Positions 33,951 through 45,222 of a DNA stretch of 64,000 nt are shown piece by piece. The stretch is from Lepas anatifera (Eukaryota; Arthropoda; Thecostraca; Lepadidae). Within the stretch, counting starts at the first letter, position 1. Every line of letters begins with the position of its first letter. The stretch covers positions 558,001 through 622,000 of the forward strand of contig JAOTON010001253.1 of assembly GCA_034440635.1 (NCBI GenBank), in the 5' to 3' direction. The position numbers and the translations under genes were made by a program. Under the pieces are notes generated by a model. The model ran no database searches, was not told the origin of the DNA, and was given only the letters and a program-made list of their open reading frames with translations.

Positions 33951-35600
33951 AACACTTAGCGGCACTCGCCAGGCTAATTTTCGGCCCCTCCCCGATTAGC
34001 TGTCATGGGCCCCTGGGCCTTATTACCGGGGACCCTTACACCAAAACCGAGGGGCCCCTGAGTATAGCGCGGAGCTCCTGAGACAAATTCTCGGCAGCAC
34101 CTCTGAGACTACCTACCGGACCCCCCAGATTTGCTCTCGGGTGGCCCCAGACATAGAGTCTCGGGGACATCCAGGTTAGCTCTTGGGGTCCCCTAAGACT
34201 GACTTTCGGGGGACCCTGGGACTGGCTCCCGATAGCAATCTGAGACTAACACTGGGGCGCCCCCTGAGACTAACACTCAAGGGGTGTCCCTGAGACTGAG
34301 CAATTGGTGCTTCTGAGACCTGCTCTAGGAGGCCCCAGATTAGCCCTCAGGGGTCTAAGGCAAACTTGGAGCCCGTGAGACCAAAACTCGGGAGAAATTC
34401 TTGGGATTACTCTCAGAGCCCCAAAATTAGCTCTCGGATGGCCCTGAGACTGACCTCGGGGGAGGGGCCTCTGAGACTAGCTTTTGAACGCTCCCCGAGG
34501 CTGATTCTTAAGGCCCCTTAGACAAAAACTCGGGTGGGGGGGGGGAACAACCTGAGGGCAATTCTCGAGGGCATCCAAGATCACCTCTCCGCGGCCCCCT
34601 GAGACCATCACTCTGCTGCACAACTGAGACTAACTCTCGGGACTCCAGATGATCACTCGGAGCCCCCTGAAAGTAAATATTGTCTCCTGAGAGAGGCACC
34701 CTTGAGACTATGATGGGCCCCTGAGACCAGCACTTGGCGGCACTCATGACACTAATTCTCGGGCCCCATATTAGCTTTCGGGGTCCTTGAGAGAAGGCCC
34801 CCTTAGACCAACACTGGTGGGGTATCTGATAATAACTTATCCCGAGATTAGTTCCCAGGGACCCTGGGACCGACTCCCAGGGGCCCCCCTGAGAACGACT
34901 CTCGAGGGACCCCTTAGACCGATTCTCAGGGGGGCGGGGCTTCTGAGGATGACTCTCGGGGGCCCTGAGACTGACTCTCGGGGCCCCCTGAGATCAACTC
35001 TTGGGATCCTCTGCGACTGACTCAGGGGCCCTTGAAACCGACTTCTGGGGGCCCTGAGATAGACTTTTGGCCCTGAGACTAACTCTCGGGCCCCCTGAGA
35101 CTATATATCGTGGCCCCCTGAGCTCGAATCTTGGAGGCCCCCTGAGACCGACTCTTGGGGGTCCCCTGAGACTGACTTCCAGGAGCCCCCTGAAACCGAC
35201 TTTGGGGATCTGAGACTTAATCTCGGGGGGTGGGAGGCTGAGACCGACTCTCGGACCCTCTGAGACCGACTTTCGGGGGTCCCTTGCGACCAACTCTCAG
35301 AGGCCCTGGAAACCAACTTTCGGGGGGCCCCTGAGACCACCTCTCGGGGCCCCTAAGACCAACTCTTGGGGCCCCCTAATGCTAACTCTCGAGGCGGAGG
35401 GCCCTGAGACCGACTCGGGGCCCCTATGAACCAATCTCGGGGGCCCCTGAGACTGACTCTGGGGGCCCCCTGATCAGAGTATCCTTAAGTGCTTACGATC
35501 GGCCCAAGGGCGGGGAGGGGTCCGCGAACCCCTTGGACTCTCCTTGGCTATTCTACTGGTCCCAGTCCATCTAAGGGGGGAGGTGGGGGGGGGGGGGGTG
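33951..35600. repeat. CTGAGACTGACTCTCGGGGGCCC minisatellite
   Basis: About 1.65 kb of irregular tandem units near 22-28 bp built on cctgagactgactctcgggg. It sits inside the AGCTCAG array: the roughly 190-bp module at 33735-33930 and that at 35605-35790 are near-copies either side of it. Frames on the minus strand here are repeat artefacts. Confidence 0.75.
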
Positions 35601-36180
35601 GGCAGTTCTGCACAGTGGGTCAAAGATTAGCTCAGATGACCAGATGAGCTTAGGAGCCCGGCTCAGCTCAGGGGTCCCAGATCGGCTTATGTAGCGTCTC
35701 AGAACAGCTCAAGGAAGCCACTTCAAGCTCAGCTCAGGGGCCCTATAACTCTGCGTGAGCCCCAGATAAGCTCAGGAGCCCCAGTTTAGCACAGGGGGCA
35801 TTAGATTAGCTTTGGGGGCCCAGCTCAGCTCAGGGGCCCCCAGATCGGCTTGTATAGGGTCTTTGACTAGCTCAAGGGGCCCATTCAGGCTGATGGCTCC
35901 CAGTTCAGCTTAGGGACCATGCAACAGTTCAGAGGGGCATAAACCAGCTCGAGGGACCTTAGATTAGCTCAAGGAGCCCCAGGTTAGCTCATAGGACATC
36001 AGAGGTTAATTCAGGGGCCCCTGAACAGCTCAGGGGCCCCAGGCCGACTCATAAGACCTCAGATAAGCTCAGGAGTCCAGGCCAGCTTTGTAAGAGGTTT
36101 TCCGAGCAAGCTATACGGTCCGTTTGGTTTTCTTATTTTATGTTACAGTTGCTGGTATTTTCATATCAATACCACTTTTC
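35601..36180. repeat. AGCTCAGGGGCCCC array, distal part
   Basis: Continuation of the 32760-33950 array with two more modules (35675 and 35852), running to about 36100 before the hAT right terminus. Confidence 0.7.
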
Positions 36181-36247
36181 TGTGGGGGCCCCCACAGAAA
36201 AGTGGGGGCCAGTGGCCCCCCTGGCCCCCCCGGTTCCTACGCCTATG

Positions 36248-36589
36248 GGACCACGCATATATATGTGTTTTGATGAACGGCCATAACTTTTGCAATAGTC
36301 ATTATAGTCTCACAAAACTTTGTGTTAATATATCAAACATGTGCAGCATTACATCTGCAAAATTCAGTGTTTGTTAACTGAACTGACTTTAATCTACTTG
36401 AGTTTAACTGAAAGGGGTGTAACGATGTCCCTCAGGTGATGTTGCACGTGCTCGAGTATTGGGCAGAGCACCCATTGCGCAATTTCCTATATAATATGGA
36501 GAACAATGGTTGATTTCAATCAGGAAGATAATATTTGGAACTATTTGCTTATCCAATCAGTTGTTACCAGCACTGAAGCAAGAAGCTAA
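36248..36589 (-). repeat. Foldback right arm, segment 3
   Basis: Inverted copy of about 23211-23555, including ggccataacttttgcaat and the region ending gaagcaagaagctaa. It is interrupted at 36590. Confidence 0.9.
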
Positions 36590-36826
36590 TGTAAGGATTA
36601 CATTTGCGCCGGTAGGGAGATAACACATTTTTATCGGTGGGACAGCCAGTTTCTACTCCCAGAGAATCCCTCCATACTTCATTCCATTTTCACGATAGCA
36701 ACAGATCAAACCATTTCGACAACTTCCTGAAATAATTATTCATGGCCTGAACGATATCTTGAAACTATTTCACAATCTAACCAAGAAGAGCTTGGACCAA
36801 AAAATTCAAATTATCACATGTTAGAA

Positions 36827-36934
36827 ATGGTACAACAAGCGGAGACCGGAAACAGCGTTACGAGACGACCGCCTCTATTTCGCCAGCATCCCAAGCCGCG
36901 CGGCGTGGATACAAATCCCGGCCCCCAAGATTAA
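36827..36934 (+). CDS. 35-codon ORF ending in a VDTNPGP motif
   Basis: The short frame ends GVDTNPGPQD before a TAA. NPGP-containing leaders occur at the start of some LINE ORFs (CR1/L2-like elements), some as 2A-like sequences with consensus DxExNPGP; here the D and E positions are not conserved, so peptide skipping is unlikely. It may be the remnant of a LINE 5' region. No endonuclease domain follows in frame. Confidence 0.35.
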   Translation: MVQQAETGNSVTRRPPLFRQHPKPRGVDTNPGPQD

Positions 36935-37860
36935 GCAGCAGTCGCCGCAGGCCAGGCCCGACCAGCCTGGTACGACCCAAGATTCACTTCGACGTCAGGG
37001 CCGCGTGGAAGCCGCGACGCCTCACCCATCCCTGCGGCGATAAAAGGGGATGGAGGGGTAAGAAGAAATGGTAGAACAATTGACTACCAGGACCTCTTTC
37101 CGGTGAACGAGCCAGCGTGCGCCCAGCCCAACAATGGAGGGGATGAACAAAAATGACCAGGCATGCCGCACCAGCAATCTTCAAGGCTACGGACAGGGCC
37201 AACCCCGCCCCCAGGGCAGTTCAGCATGGCAAGCTCACGGTCAACCCTGGCCTAAGGCAAATGTCTTTAGCGCCACGTCGGCGACAAATGCGCCATATAG
37301 GCATGTCTGGCTTCCCCCCCTCTCTCCGTCACACAATCCAGCCTTGAGGGGAGGGGAGGGGCGTGAAGCTTCGAGAAGGAGGACTGGTTACAATGGCCAG
37401 GGCCTCCAGCAGAAATCTGAAGTCCTGCCCTCAAGAGGTGACGTCACCTGGGTTTTGCCGAGAGATGACGTCACACATGAGAAGGCGTCAGACCAAGCCT
37501 GAGGCGGTCACCGCAGAAAAATATATAAGAGAAGATCCCTGTCTCAGCGCTCTCTCTCAACTCGCCCTCCCTCCAGTCCGGAACTTGTCAACGCTGCTCT
37601 CCCCAGTGCCAACGGGCGCTAGCGTCTCTCCCTTTGCCGCAACTCTTCACCGGCGCAGCTCGCTTTCTCGGCGCACCTCTCTTCTGTCAGCTATCCTGCC
37701 GACTGCAATGTTTCGCCATCAACATCAGCCAAGCACGGGCCTCAACTATAGCATCCATCCTCTCACTCAGGTCGGTCCTGGTTATCTGGAAAGGGTTTCG
37801 GCTTCAATCTCCCCCGGCTGCTTTCACCAACCAAAAATGTGTTATTTCCAAAATTGACCT
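36935..37860 (+). other. GC-rich stretch with open frames of unknown nature
   Basis: Two overlapping plus-strand frames (37134-37502 and 37363-37857) are Pro/Ser/Arg-rich and match no family I know. They overlap a promoter (37439-37528) and are more likely leader or LTR-like sequence than genes. Confidence 0.35.
37439..37528 (+). promoter_or_regulatory. Twin CRE plus TATA box promoter
   Basis: Two full TGACGTCA sites (37439-37446 and 37466-37473) are followed by a TATA box atatataa at 37521-37528. The segment after it (ctgtctcagcgctctctctc) resembles an initiator and leader region. The layout is that of a strong Pol II promoter, as in retroelement LTRs or 5' ends. Confidence 0.55.
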
Positions 37861-37899
37861 AGAATGAAGCTCGTAATGGACGGCGGGACGCTACCGGTT

Positions 37900-38765
37900 T
37901 ATTAGATATGTGAGGCACGGGGGGTGTTAGTTTTGTAGGTAGGTTGGGAATATGTATTTGTTTTGGTGCTGTATTAATATTCTTTGTTGTCAATTGTTGA
38001 AATTTACAGATGGTATGTAAAATTAAATTTCAGCCTTTATTGTTCACTGATAAATGGGGGGGGGGTGTATCAATAACAATCGAAAGCGTAACATTTTGGT
38101 TTTGACATCACGAGGAGATAATCAGGAGGGTAAATGCTAGGCGTGTCGTTTTCCGGCTGAGAAATCCGGAGGCCGCACTTTCAGCGTGTGGGTATTATCG
38201 TAGCTTTGTAGATGAAAATAAATTCAAAGCGTGACTATGGGATTTGGCTTTTATAGAGGTGAGAGAAAAAAACGGTACAAATATTCCACTATTCAACGGA
38301 ACGTATTCGTGCCTTTTTTCATCTTGTATTGCTGGCACCATCACGGCGACGCTCGCCGCCGCGTCCCGGACGGCCATAAAAATTCCGAGACGATGGCCGG
38401 TCGGAGAACTGCATGTTCATCACAATGAGCACTCCTTGGATTTATTTTGCAGAAAAGGTGCGGAAGTAGGCTTGAAAATATCCAACCTATAAAGCGTTAT
38501 TGCCAATACACTTGTATCCGGCAGCGATGGAATATTTGTGAGTCCGCGACAGTATGTGGGCAGGGGTGAGTGAATGTTTTTATTGCCGACCCTGGCCTTG
38601 ACTCAAGTTTACTGTGCCCGTGGCACAGCTCCCGAGAATAGTGGAGGGACCGACCATAGCATTGTTTTGTTTCAGTCATGTGCACGATTTAGATTTTTCT
38701 CGTGACAATGAAAAAGGGGAGAAGGATACGTTTATCTTTGTATCAAAGCCCGATTCACAGTAATT
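37900..38765. other. Unassigned DNA
   Basis: No recognisable gene. Short frames near 38231-38492 have no family resemblance. Confidence 0.35.
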
Positions 38766-38770
38766 TCCAC

Positions 38771-39893
38771 GGCTGAAAGAATTCTGATACAACCAGTCAG
38801 TCTAATCTGATACTACTCAACGCCCTGGTCTAAGAAATTATCATCGATTGATACCTGTGAACCACCTGGACATTGGATGGTAGCTTAACCAGCTACTGGA
38901 AGGTGTCTGTCCCTTTTCCCCGGCTGAAAGAATTCTGATTTAACCAGTCAGTCTAATCTGATGCTACTCAACGCCCGGGTCTATGAAATTACCATTGATT
39001 GATACCTGTCAACCACCTGGGCATTGGATGGTGGCTTAACCAGCTACTGGAAGGTGTCTGTGCTTTTTCCCCGGCTGAAAGAATTCTGATTTAACCAGTC
39101 AGACTAATCTGATGCTACTCAACGCCCTGGTCTAAGAAATTATCATCGATTGATACCTGTGAACCACCTGGACATTGGATGGTAGCTTAACCAGCTACTG
39201 GAAGGTGTCTGTCCTTTTCCCCGGCTGAAAGAATTCTGATTTAACCAGTCAGTCTAATCTGATGCTACTCAACGCCCGGGTCTATGAAATTACCATTGAT
39301 TGATACCTGTCAACCACCTGGGCATTGGATGGTAGCTTAACCAGCTACTGGAAGGTGTCTGTCCTTTTCCCCCGGCTGAAAGAATTCTGATTTAACCAGT
39401 CAGACTAATCTGATGCTACTCAACGCCCTGGTCTAAGAAATTATCATCGATTGATACCTGTGAACCACCTGGACATTGGATGGTAGCTTAACCAGCTACT
39501 GGAAGGTGTCTGTCCTTTTCCCCCGGCTGAAAGAATTCTGATTTAACCAGTCAGTCTAATCCGATGCTACTCAACGCCTTGGTCTATGGAATTACCATTG
39601 ATTGATACCTGTGAACCACCTGGGCATTGGATGGTAGCTTAACCAGCTACTGGAAGGTGTCTGTCCTTTTCCCCGGCTGAAAGAATTCTGATTTGACCAG
39701 TCAGACTAATCTGATGCTACTCAACGCCTTGGTCTATGAAATTACCATTGATTGATACCTGTGAACCACCTGGGAATTGGATGGTAGCTTAACCAGCTAC
39801 TGGAAGGTGTCTGTCCTTTTCCCCGGCTGAAAGAATTCTGATTTAACCAGTCAGTCTAGTCTGATGCTATTCAACGCCTTGGTCTATGAAGTT
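38771..39893. repeat. 151-bp tandem array with two-monomer higher-order repeats
   Basis: ggctgaaagaattctgat starts units at 38771, 38922, 39073, 39223, 39374, 39525, 39675 and 39825 (spacing 150-152). Monomers 1, 3 and 5 share tctaagaaattatcatcg and ctggacattgg; monomers 2 and 4 share tctatgaaattaccattg and ctgggcattgg, giving an A-B-A-B-A pattern, followed by B-like units. Each unit contains a small inverted repeat gtagcttaaccagctac. The last unit is truncated. Confidence 0.95.
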
Positions 39894-39894
39894 A

Positions 39895-40440
39895 TAAAAG
39901 GAGAGTAATGAAGAGGTGAGATTATGAGTAATGAGATGACATAGGGGCCGGGCATGAGGAACTGAGATTAAGAGGAACTTGGAGGCCCAGAAGAGGAATA
40001 GAGGAATATAAGAGGATTTCGAAGTTGAGAAAGGAATTACAGGGGAATATGATAGCATATGGACTTTGGGGGCCCAGAGGCGAGGATATGAGGAAATGAG
40101 ATTAGTGATATTAAGGTGGCATAGGGCCAGGTGATGAGGAGGCCAGAATAAGGGGGATTTGGAGGCCTAGAAGAGGAATAAGGGAACATTGGATGATTTG
40201 AAGGTGCGAGAGGAAATGCAAAGGTATTTGGGGGCCCGGAGGCGAGGACATGAGGAAGCGAGATGAAGAATATTAAGGTGATATAGGGCCGGACCAGGAG
40301 GAGGTTGGAATAAGGGGAATTTGGAGGCCTAGCAGTGGAATATGGGAACATTAGAGGATTTCGAAGGTGCGAATGGAAATACAAAGAGATACAAGGGTAT
40401 TAAGGATTTGAGGGCCTAGAGGCGAGGATACGAGGTTTAA
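39895..40440. repeat. Purine-rich tandem repeat, about 160-180 bp period
   Basis: Three diverged copies share tagggccgg or tagggccagg, then aatttggaggcctag, near 39940, 40120 and 40283. The plus strand is strongly purine-rich (gaggaa, gagat words). A 115-codon minus-strand frame crossing it is a repeat artefact. Confidence 0.75.
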
Positions 40441-42110
40441 GCTCGGGAGCAATTTGAGGATGGGAGGATCGGAGACGTTGACCCGGGTAGCACGTTCACG
40501 AGTACGGCAAAGTGTAAGGCAGCGTAGAAACCTACATTTTTGTCAGACCGGTCTAGAGTGACGACGGGAGCGTGGGGAAAGTCTGTTATCCAAGTTTTCC
40601 CGGACCTTTGGAAATCAGTATTAGTACTCAAGTCTGGTTGATGTTGTAAGTCCGACGGGTAGGCGTCGTCAACCGATAGGGTGAACAGAGCATTGGCACG
40701 TGGATTGCATCGATAGCCTAAGATACAATTACATTGAACGCTTAGATGATGTCGAGGGGAAAAATTGGGGCTTTCACAGTTTCGAAAACGGGGAGAATGG
40801 CACGAACAGTGAATGAAGCAATTGGGAGCATGAATGGATGCATGAATGAAATAGGTTTAAGGCTCGACAGGGCTGGTGAAAGAGCCGAATCTAAGCGATC
40901 ATGTTGCAGAATAGATGATATAAATGTTCATCCAGTTAACGTTTGAGATGGGACGATTGAGCAAAACTCAAGGGTGTAAACGACGGTATTTTCATCATTA
41001 CCTCGTAACTGTTTCACCATTATTTTGCAACCGATACAGGAGCCATCTTGAATAAGAAGTAACAACGGGGTCGTGAGAGTTAAGACGGTCGCGGTACCGC
41101 TCCTATGCGGGAAAGCCTGCGAGTTGAAGTAGGTTCGGAACGCAAATAAGCGCAGCTAATCACCCGCTGATTTGAGACAGGTTAACCCGGAGGGCAAGGT
41201 CAACCCGAAAGCCTATACGGTGACTCAAGCAGCCGGGAGGGGTGGGTCGTTGTAAACCGAATCCAGCCCTTGGACTTGTCGAGTGCGGGTTTGGACAGCT
41301 GTTGCTTGTGTGTCTGAGCTTACGGAAGCGGTGCAATACCTTCTTGTTGCCTCTCACACTATAAATATTTTTGTGTGTTGCGCCCGCAACATGGGCGACC
41401 GGCGGAGACGTGTGCACACCACCATCAGCGGGACGCGGCACTGCGTATCGCCCGAACGGCGCGCGCCATCGGCGCGAATCGTCGCCGACCGATGCCAGAC
41501 CATGGATCACGTACGACTGGATTGGAAGCTCCGCCCACTTTCCATTGTTATCAGCGTACCCCATTGTTCGACGCGCCATCTATTGAGAGAAGTTGGTATG
41601 ATAAGGACAGAGCGCACCGCCACTGCGGTGACCATATGGGCTCGAGGCGCTTTTTTCACTAAAAATATCAGTTACGTGGTTCAAAGGACAGAAATGATTA
41701 AATATTTTATGGCACATGGTCAGATCCAAGGGTAAAGCGGCTAGTGCCTCATCCCGATCAAGCTCTCATATTTCAGAGGATTCAATCCAAAGCCTGCATC
41801 AATGCACTGCCACATCACGGTTTTCTGCGCAACGGTCCGGGGGCCCAACGTTCAACCAACAGAGCTACCGGAGGCGGCAATATCATTTCATTCTTCGATC
41901 TTAATGCCGCTTAAAGTTACTGTGATATATAGTTGTGAATGAACCAATTATCTGAAACAGGAAGAGAACGAGACATATGGAAGAAACTCAAAACGTATTC
42001 AGCAGTTTTGTTACACACACACACACACACATATATATATGTGTGTGTGTGTGTCAAATAGTCGTAAGGAAGGCTGACAAAGTAGTATATTTGTTATTCT
42101 TGATAAGTCT
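40441..42110. other. Unassigned DNA with a GC-rich patch
   Basis: The patch at 41390-41540 is CpG-rich and has attggaagctccgcccac (an inverted CCAAT beside a GC box) near 41520. Frames across it on both strands match nothing known. A palindromic microsatellite (AC)n(AT)n(GT)n occupies 42013-42054. Confidence 0.4.
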
Positions 42111-42119
42111 GATTACCTA

Positions 42120-43760
42120 AGTAAAATACGGTCAATATTGAGGATAGATCTAGTTTAACGGATAAGTAGGGATCCTACATCTTCACTTAAGACTCGTCTA
42201 AATAAGCTTATAAATGTAGCGAATGCTGAGGTTGACGGTATTCACTTCCAAAGATAACAGGTGAATTCGGACCAGGATATCTATACGGAAATGTCAAGAC
42301 TCATAAGCAGGGATACCCACTTCGACCAATAATATCCCAGATCCATACTCCTACCTATCCAGTTGAAAAGTTGAATCAAGTTATCACTTCTTTCATCCCC
42401 GAAACACACACGTTGAAATCCTCAGAAGAGCTGGTTGATATACTAAAGGTAAACAAACCTAAAGGAATCTTGGCATCTCTTGATGTTTCTAGCTTATTTA
42501 CTAATGTTCCAGTCCAGGAGACCATTCAGATTATACTTCAATATGTATACCAAAACCCTGAGCTCCCACCACCACGTCTTCCAAAAGCAGTTATGGAAGA
42601 GATGCTGCAACTTGCACATGGAGGCTCCATTCAGGTGTCCTGAGGGTAAGCTCTATGTACAACAGATGGGGTGGCGATGGGCTCACCCTTAGGTGTACTC
42701 TTCGCCCAAGACTACATGTGCCATGTTGAGTTTAGCGCTAACTGTGGTAAGTTAAACCTAACCTCTATTACCGCTATGTTGACGACATCATTCTTGATAT
42801 TGAAAATAGTGAGGCTCTAGAAACATTAAGAACAACACTTACAAATCACTCTTGTCTTAATTTCACAGTTGAGTTGAACACTAACGATAAACTCCGTTTT
42901 TAGACCTTATGATCCATGAGCGACGAGGTGTTTAAAACTGATGTGTACGAAAGGAGACAGACGGTGGACGTTATGAATGCTAACGGCGACTGCACTGAAA
43001 CCTACAAAGAGGTGTTGTGCGGGCCTATATTCACCGGGCTCTAAAAACTGTTCGCCTGGAAACTGTTCGATCGCGAGCTGACCAGGGTTCGCCAGTTCTT
43101 AGTCAACAATGACTACAGCAACACTATGTTTGACTCTGTGGTCAGATATGCTTCAGAAACATGCTGAGCACACATCCACCCCCACGAAACATGCATCAAC
43201 CTCTACTACAAAACTTTCTAACACCATCCTGGAAACAAGATGAAAGGCCATCACGAAGATCATATCGCAAAAACACAACAACAGATCCAAACACCAAACT
43301 CAGACTCAACATCTACTACAGCAGCCCTAAGACATCCAATCTCATTATGCAAAACAACATCTCAAGAAGAGCACGACACTCAAGCAGACCAATGTAATAT
43401 ACCAGTTCCAATGTAAGGCCGGGGACTGCGCAACCCGAAAGGTATGTTACATTGGTATGACTACCACATCTCTCAGCAGACGACTCACCATGCACCTACA
43501 GGAAGGATCACCTAAACGACACATGCAGGAGTACCACAACACAGATATCACACGAAAATATTACGAAAACACCACAGTCCTAGCACTGCACTGATCATCG
43601 CAGACTCACGACACTAGAAACACTGTACATCCGAGACACGTCACCATCATCAACATCCACACCAAACAACTCACACACCTTCCCTATATGATAGGAATTT
43701 CGGTGAATATTTAGGAAGCATTGTAAGCGTGTTGTATTCCTGTTATTTGTATATGTGTGT
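42120..43760 (+). pseudogene. Penelope-like element relic (RT plus GIY-YIG)
   Basis: Conserved Penelope-like RT motifs run in order with frameshifts: GEFGPGYLYGNVKTHK near 42260-42300, GYPLRPIISQIHTPTYP near 42310-42360, LDVSSLFTNVPVQETI near 42479-42526, DGVAMGSPLG near 42665-42690, and RYVDDIILDIE (the YVDD catalytic box) near 42775-42800. A connector follows, then the GIY-YIG endonuclease region with VCYIGMTTTSLSRRL near 43443-43487. The frame changes several times and stops are present, so it is dead. In intact members the RT copies the element and the GIY-YIG nuclease nicks the target. Both ends are ill-defined; a (TA)n tract follows at 44071. Confidence 0.9.
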
Positions 43761-44067
43761 TGGTATTGGTGTTTGTTTTTTTGTGATGAAGGATCATTTG
43801 TCGATATGCTGTGCGCTTTCATATTAGGATTCAAAATTCAAACTGATTAATACTTTTAAGAGGTATTTTTGTTGATCATGCCATAGCTTGGTGAAATATT
43901 ACTATGTGAAACTTAAACCTATTTTATGTCCTTTGCTACGACTTTGCACAAACATACCGAAATAACATTAAACTTATTCGTATTATTGAATCTAAATCTA
44001 AAAACTTTCGCTAAAGAATTGTATTTAATGAACAATGCATTAAAGAGAATCTGCTCCCCAACTATAC

Positions 44068-44070
<3 letters not shown>
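43761..44070. other. AT-rich DNA downstream of the Penelope relic
   Basis: Nothing recognisable; it leads into the (TA)n run. Confidence 0.4.

Positions 44071-44103
<33 letters not shown>
44071..44103. repeat. (TA)n microsatellite
   Basis: About 16 TA units. Frames reading IYIYIY across it are artefacts. Confidence 0.95.
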
Positions 44104-44108
<5 letters not shown>

Positions 44109-44114
44109 TACATA

Positions 44115-44426
44115 CAGGGACGGACGCAGATCAGAGTTTTGGGGGCGCCAAACCCATGTTTACCTCTCCTCCTAGTCCAGGGGCAAAGGGGGTGGGATGT
44201 GCAACTTGGGTGTTCGACATACCATAGTAATTAAGCTACCTCTCCAATACATGGTCGCTCTTCTGGGGGAGGGGGGGGGTGGGACCGAATATTTTTTGCT
44301 CGACAGACCTAGTGCAAACACCTTTTTCAAAAATTTATCCGGCCTTTGGGGGCCCCAGAAGATAATTTGTCCCCCCTTGAGCGCTTTAGGGGTTCCATGG
44401 CTGGAATCCCCCTGTGTCCGCCAATG
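44115..44426. mobile_element. hAT MITE (312 bp), same family as 29462
   Basis: Ends cagggacggacgcagat and the inverted ctgtgtccgccaatg. The interior shares gaatattttttgctcg and caaaaatttat blocks with 29462-29763. Flanks are TA-rich, so the duplication cannot be judged. Confidence 0.75.
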
Positions 44427-44517
44427 TATATACATATATCTTTCTTTTTAAAAAAATGGGTGGTATTATTGGCATGTCCAAATACAATCCCCGTGTTTCA
44501 ATTGAGCGGACGAGTCA

Positions 44518-45022
44518 GCGTCCCGAACAGGTGAGAGTCGGCGTCCCGAATAGGTGAGAGTCAGCGTCCCTAACAGGTGAAAGCGAGCGTCCTGGGCAGG
44601 TGAGAGCCAGCGTCCTGGACAGGTGAGAACCAGCATCCTAAGCAGGTTAGTGTCCCGAGCAGGCGGGAGTCAGCGTTCCGAGCAAGTGAGAGCTAGCATC
44701 CCGAGCAGGTGAGTCAGTGTACCGAGTAAGTGAGAGCCAGCGTCCCGAGTAGGTGAATTAGCGAGCGTCCTGGGCAGGTGAGAGGCAGCGTCCTGGACAG
44801 GTGACAGCCACCAACCCGAGCATGCGAGAGCCAGCGTCCCGAGCGGATGAGACGTCGCCCCCAGCAGGTGAAAGGCAGCATCCTGAGCACCTGAGAGCCA
44901 GCATCCTGTGAGAGCCACCGTGCGAGCAAGTGAGAGCGAGCGTCTCAGTCAGGTGAGAGCCAACGTCCCGAGCAGGTGAGGGCCGTCTTGCGGAGCAGAT
45001 GGGAGCCAGCGTCCTGAGCAAG
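44518..45022. repeat. 24-bp minisatellite
   Basis: About 20 units of aggtgagagccagcgtcccgag (24-bp period with some shorter units). Each unit holds a gtgag word resembling a splice donor, but this is a by-product of the repeat. Confidence 0.9.
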
Positions 45023-45153
45023 TAGACAATCCAGAACTATTAGCAATTTGTGCTCGCCGTTACTTAATCATCTTGGATAGTCATCTTAATCAAGCATGGG
45101 TAGTGGAGTCTCCATCAACTAATTCCTTTAAGAATAACATATACAAGTCCTGG

Positions 45154-45165
45154 TCAGGGAATATA

Positions 45166-45222
<57 letters not shown>

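Larger units (their letters stand above)
28907..36247. mobile_element. 7.3-kb hAT-type element carrying minisatellite arrays
   Basis: Terminal inverted repeats caggggcgtaggaaccgg and the inverted ccggttcctacgcctatg match over the core GGCGTAGGAACCGG, with 8-bp duplications. Both ends continue into G/C blocks of the ggggggcc type. Contents are a complete piggyBac (29007-32125), a short non-coding stretch and two kinds of minisatellite (32760-36100). No hAT transposase is visible, so it is non-autonomous. Without the piggyBac it is about 4.2 kb. Confidence 0.85.

Noticed and set aside
34508..35340. Minus-strand Gly/Pro/Ser-rich frames
   Set aside because: Produced by the CTGAGACTGACTCTCGG minisatellite; no non-repeat protein features.
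36827..36934. Functional 2A peptide
   Set aside because: The D and E positions of the DxExNPGP consensus are not conserved and no downstream ORF follows.
38771..39893. CRISPR array
   Set aside because: Units are about 151 bp tandem repeats with no unique spacers, in animal DNA.
40037..40384. 115-codon minus-strand hydrophobic frame
   Set aside because: Internal repetition matches the purine-rich DNA repeat; probably an artefact rather than a membrane protein.
44670..45021. Minus-strand Leu/Ser-rich frames of 70-87 codons
   Set aside because: By-products of the 24-bp minisatellite.
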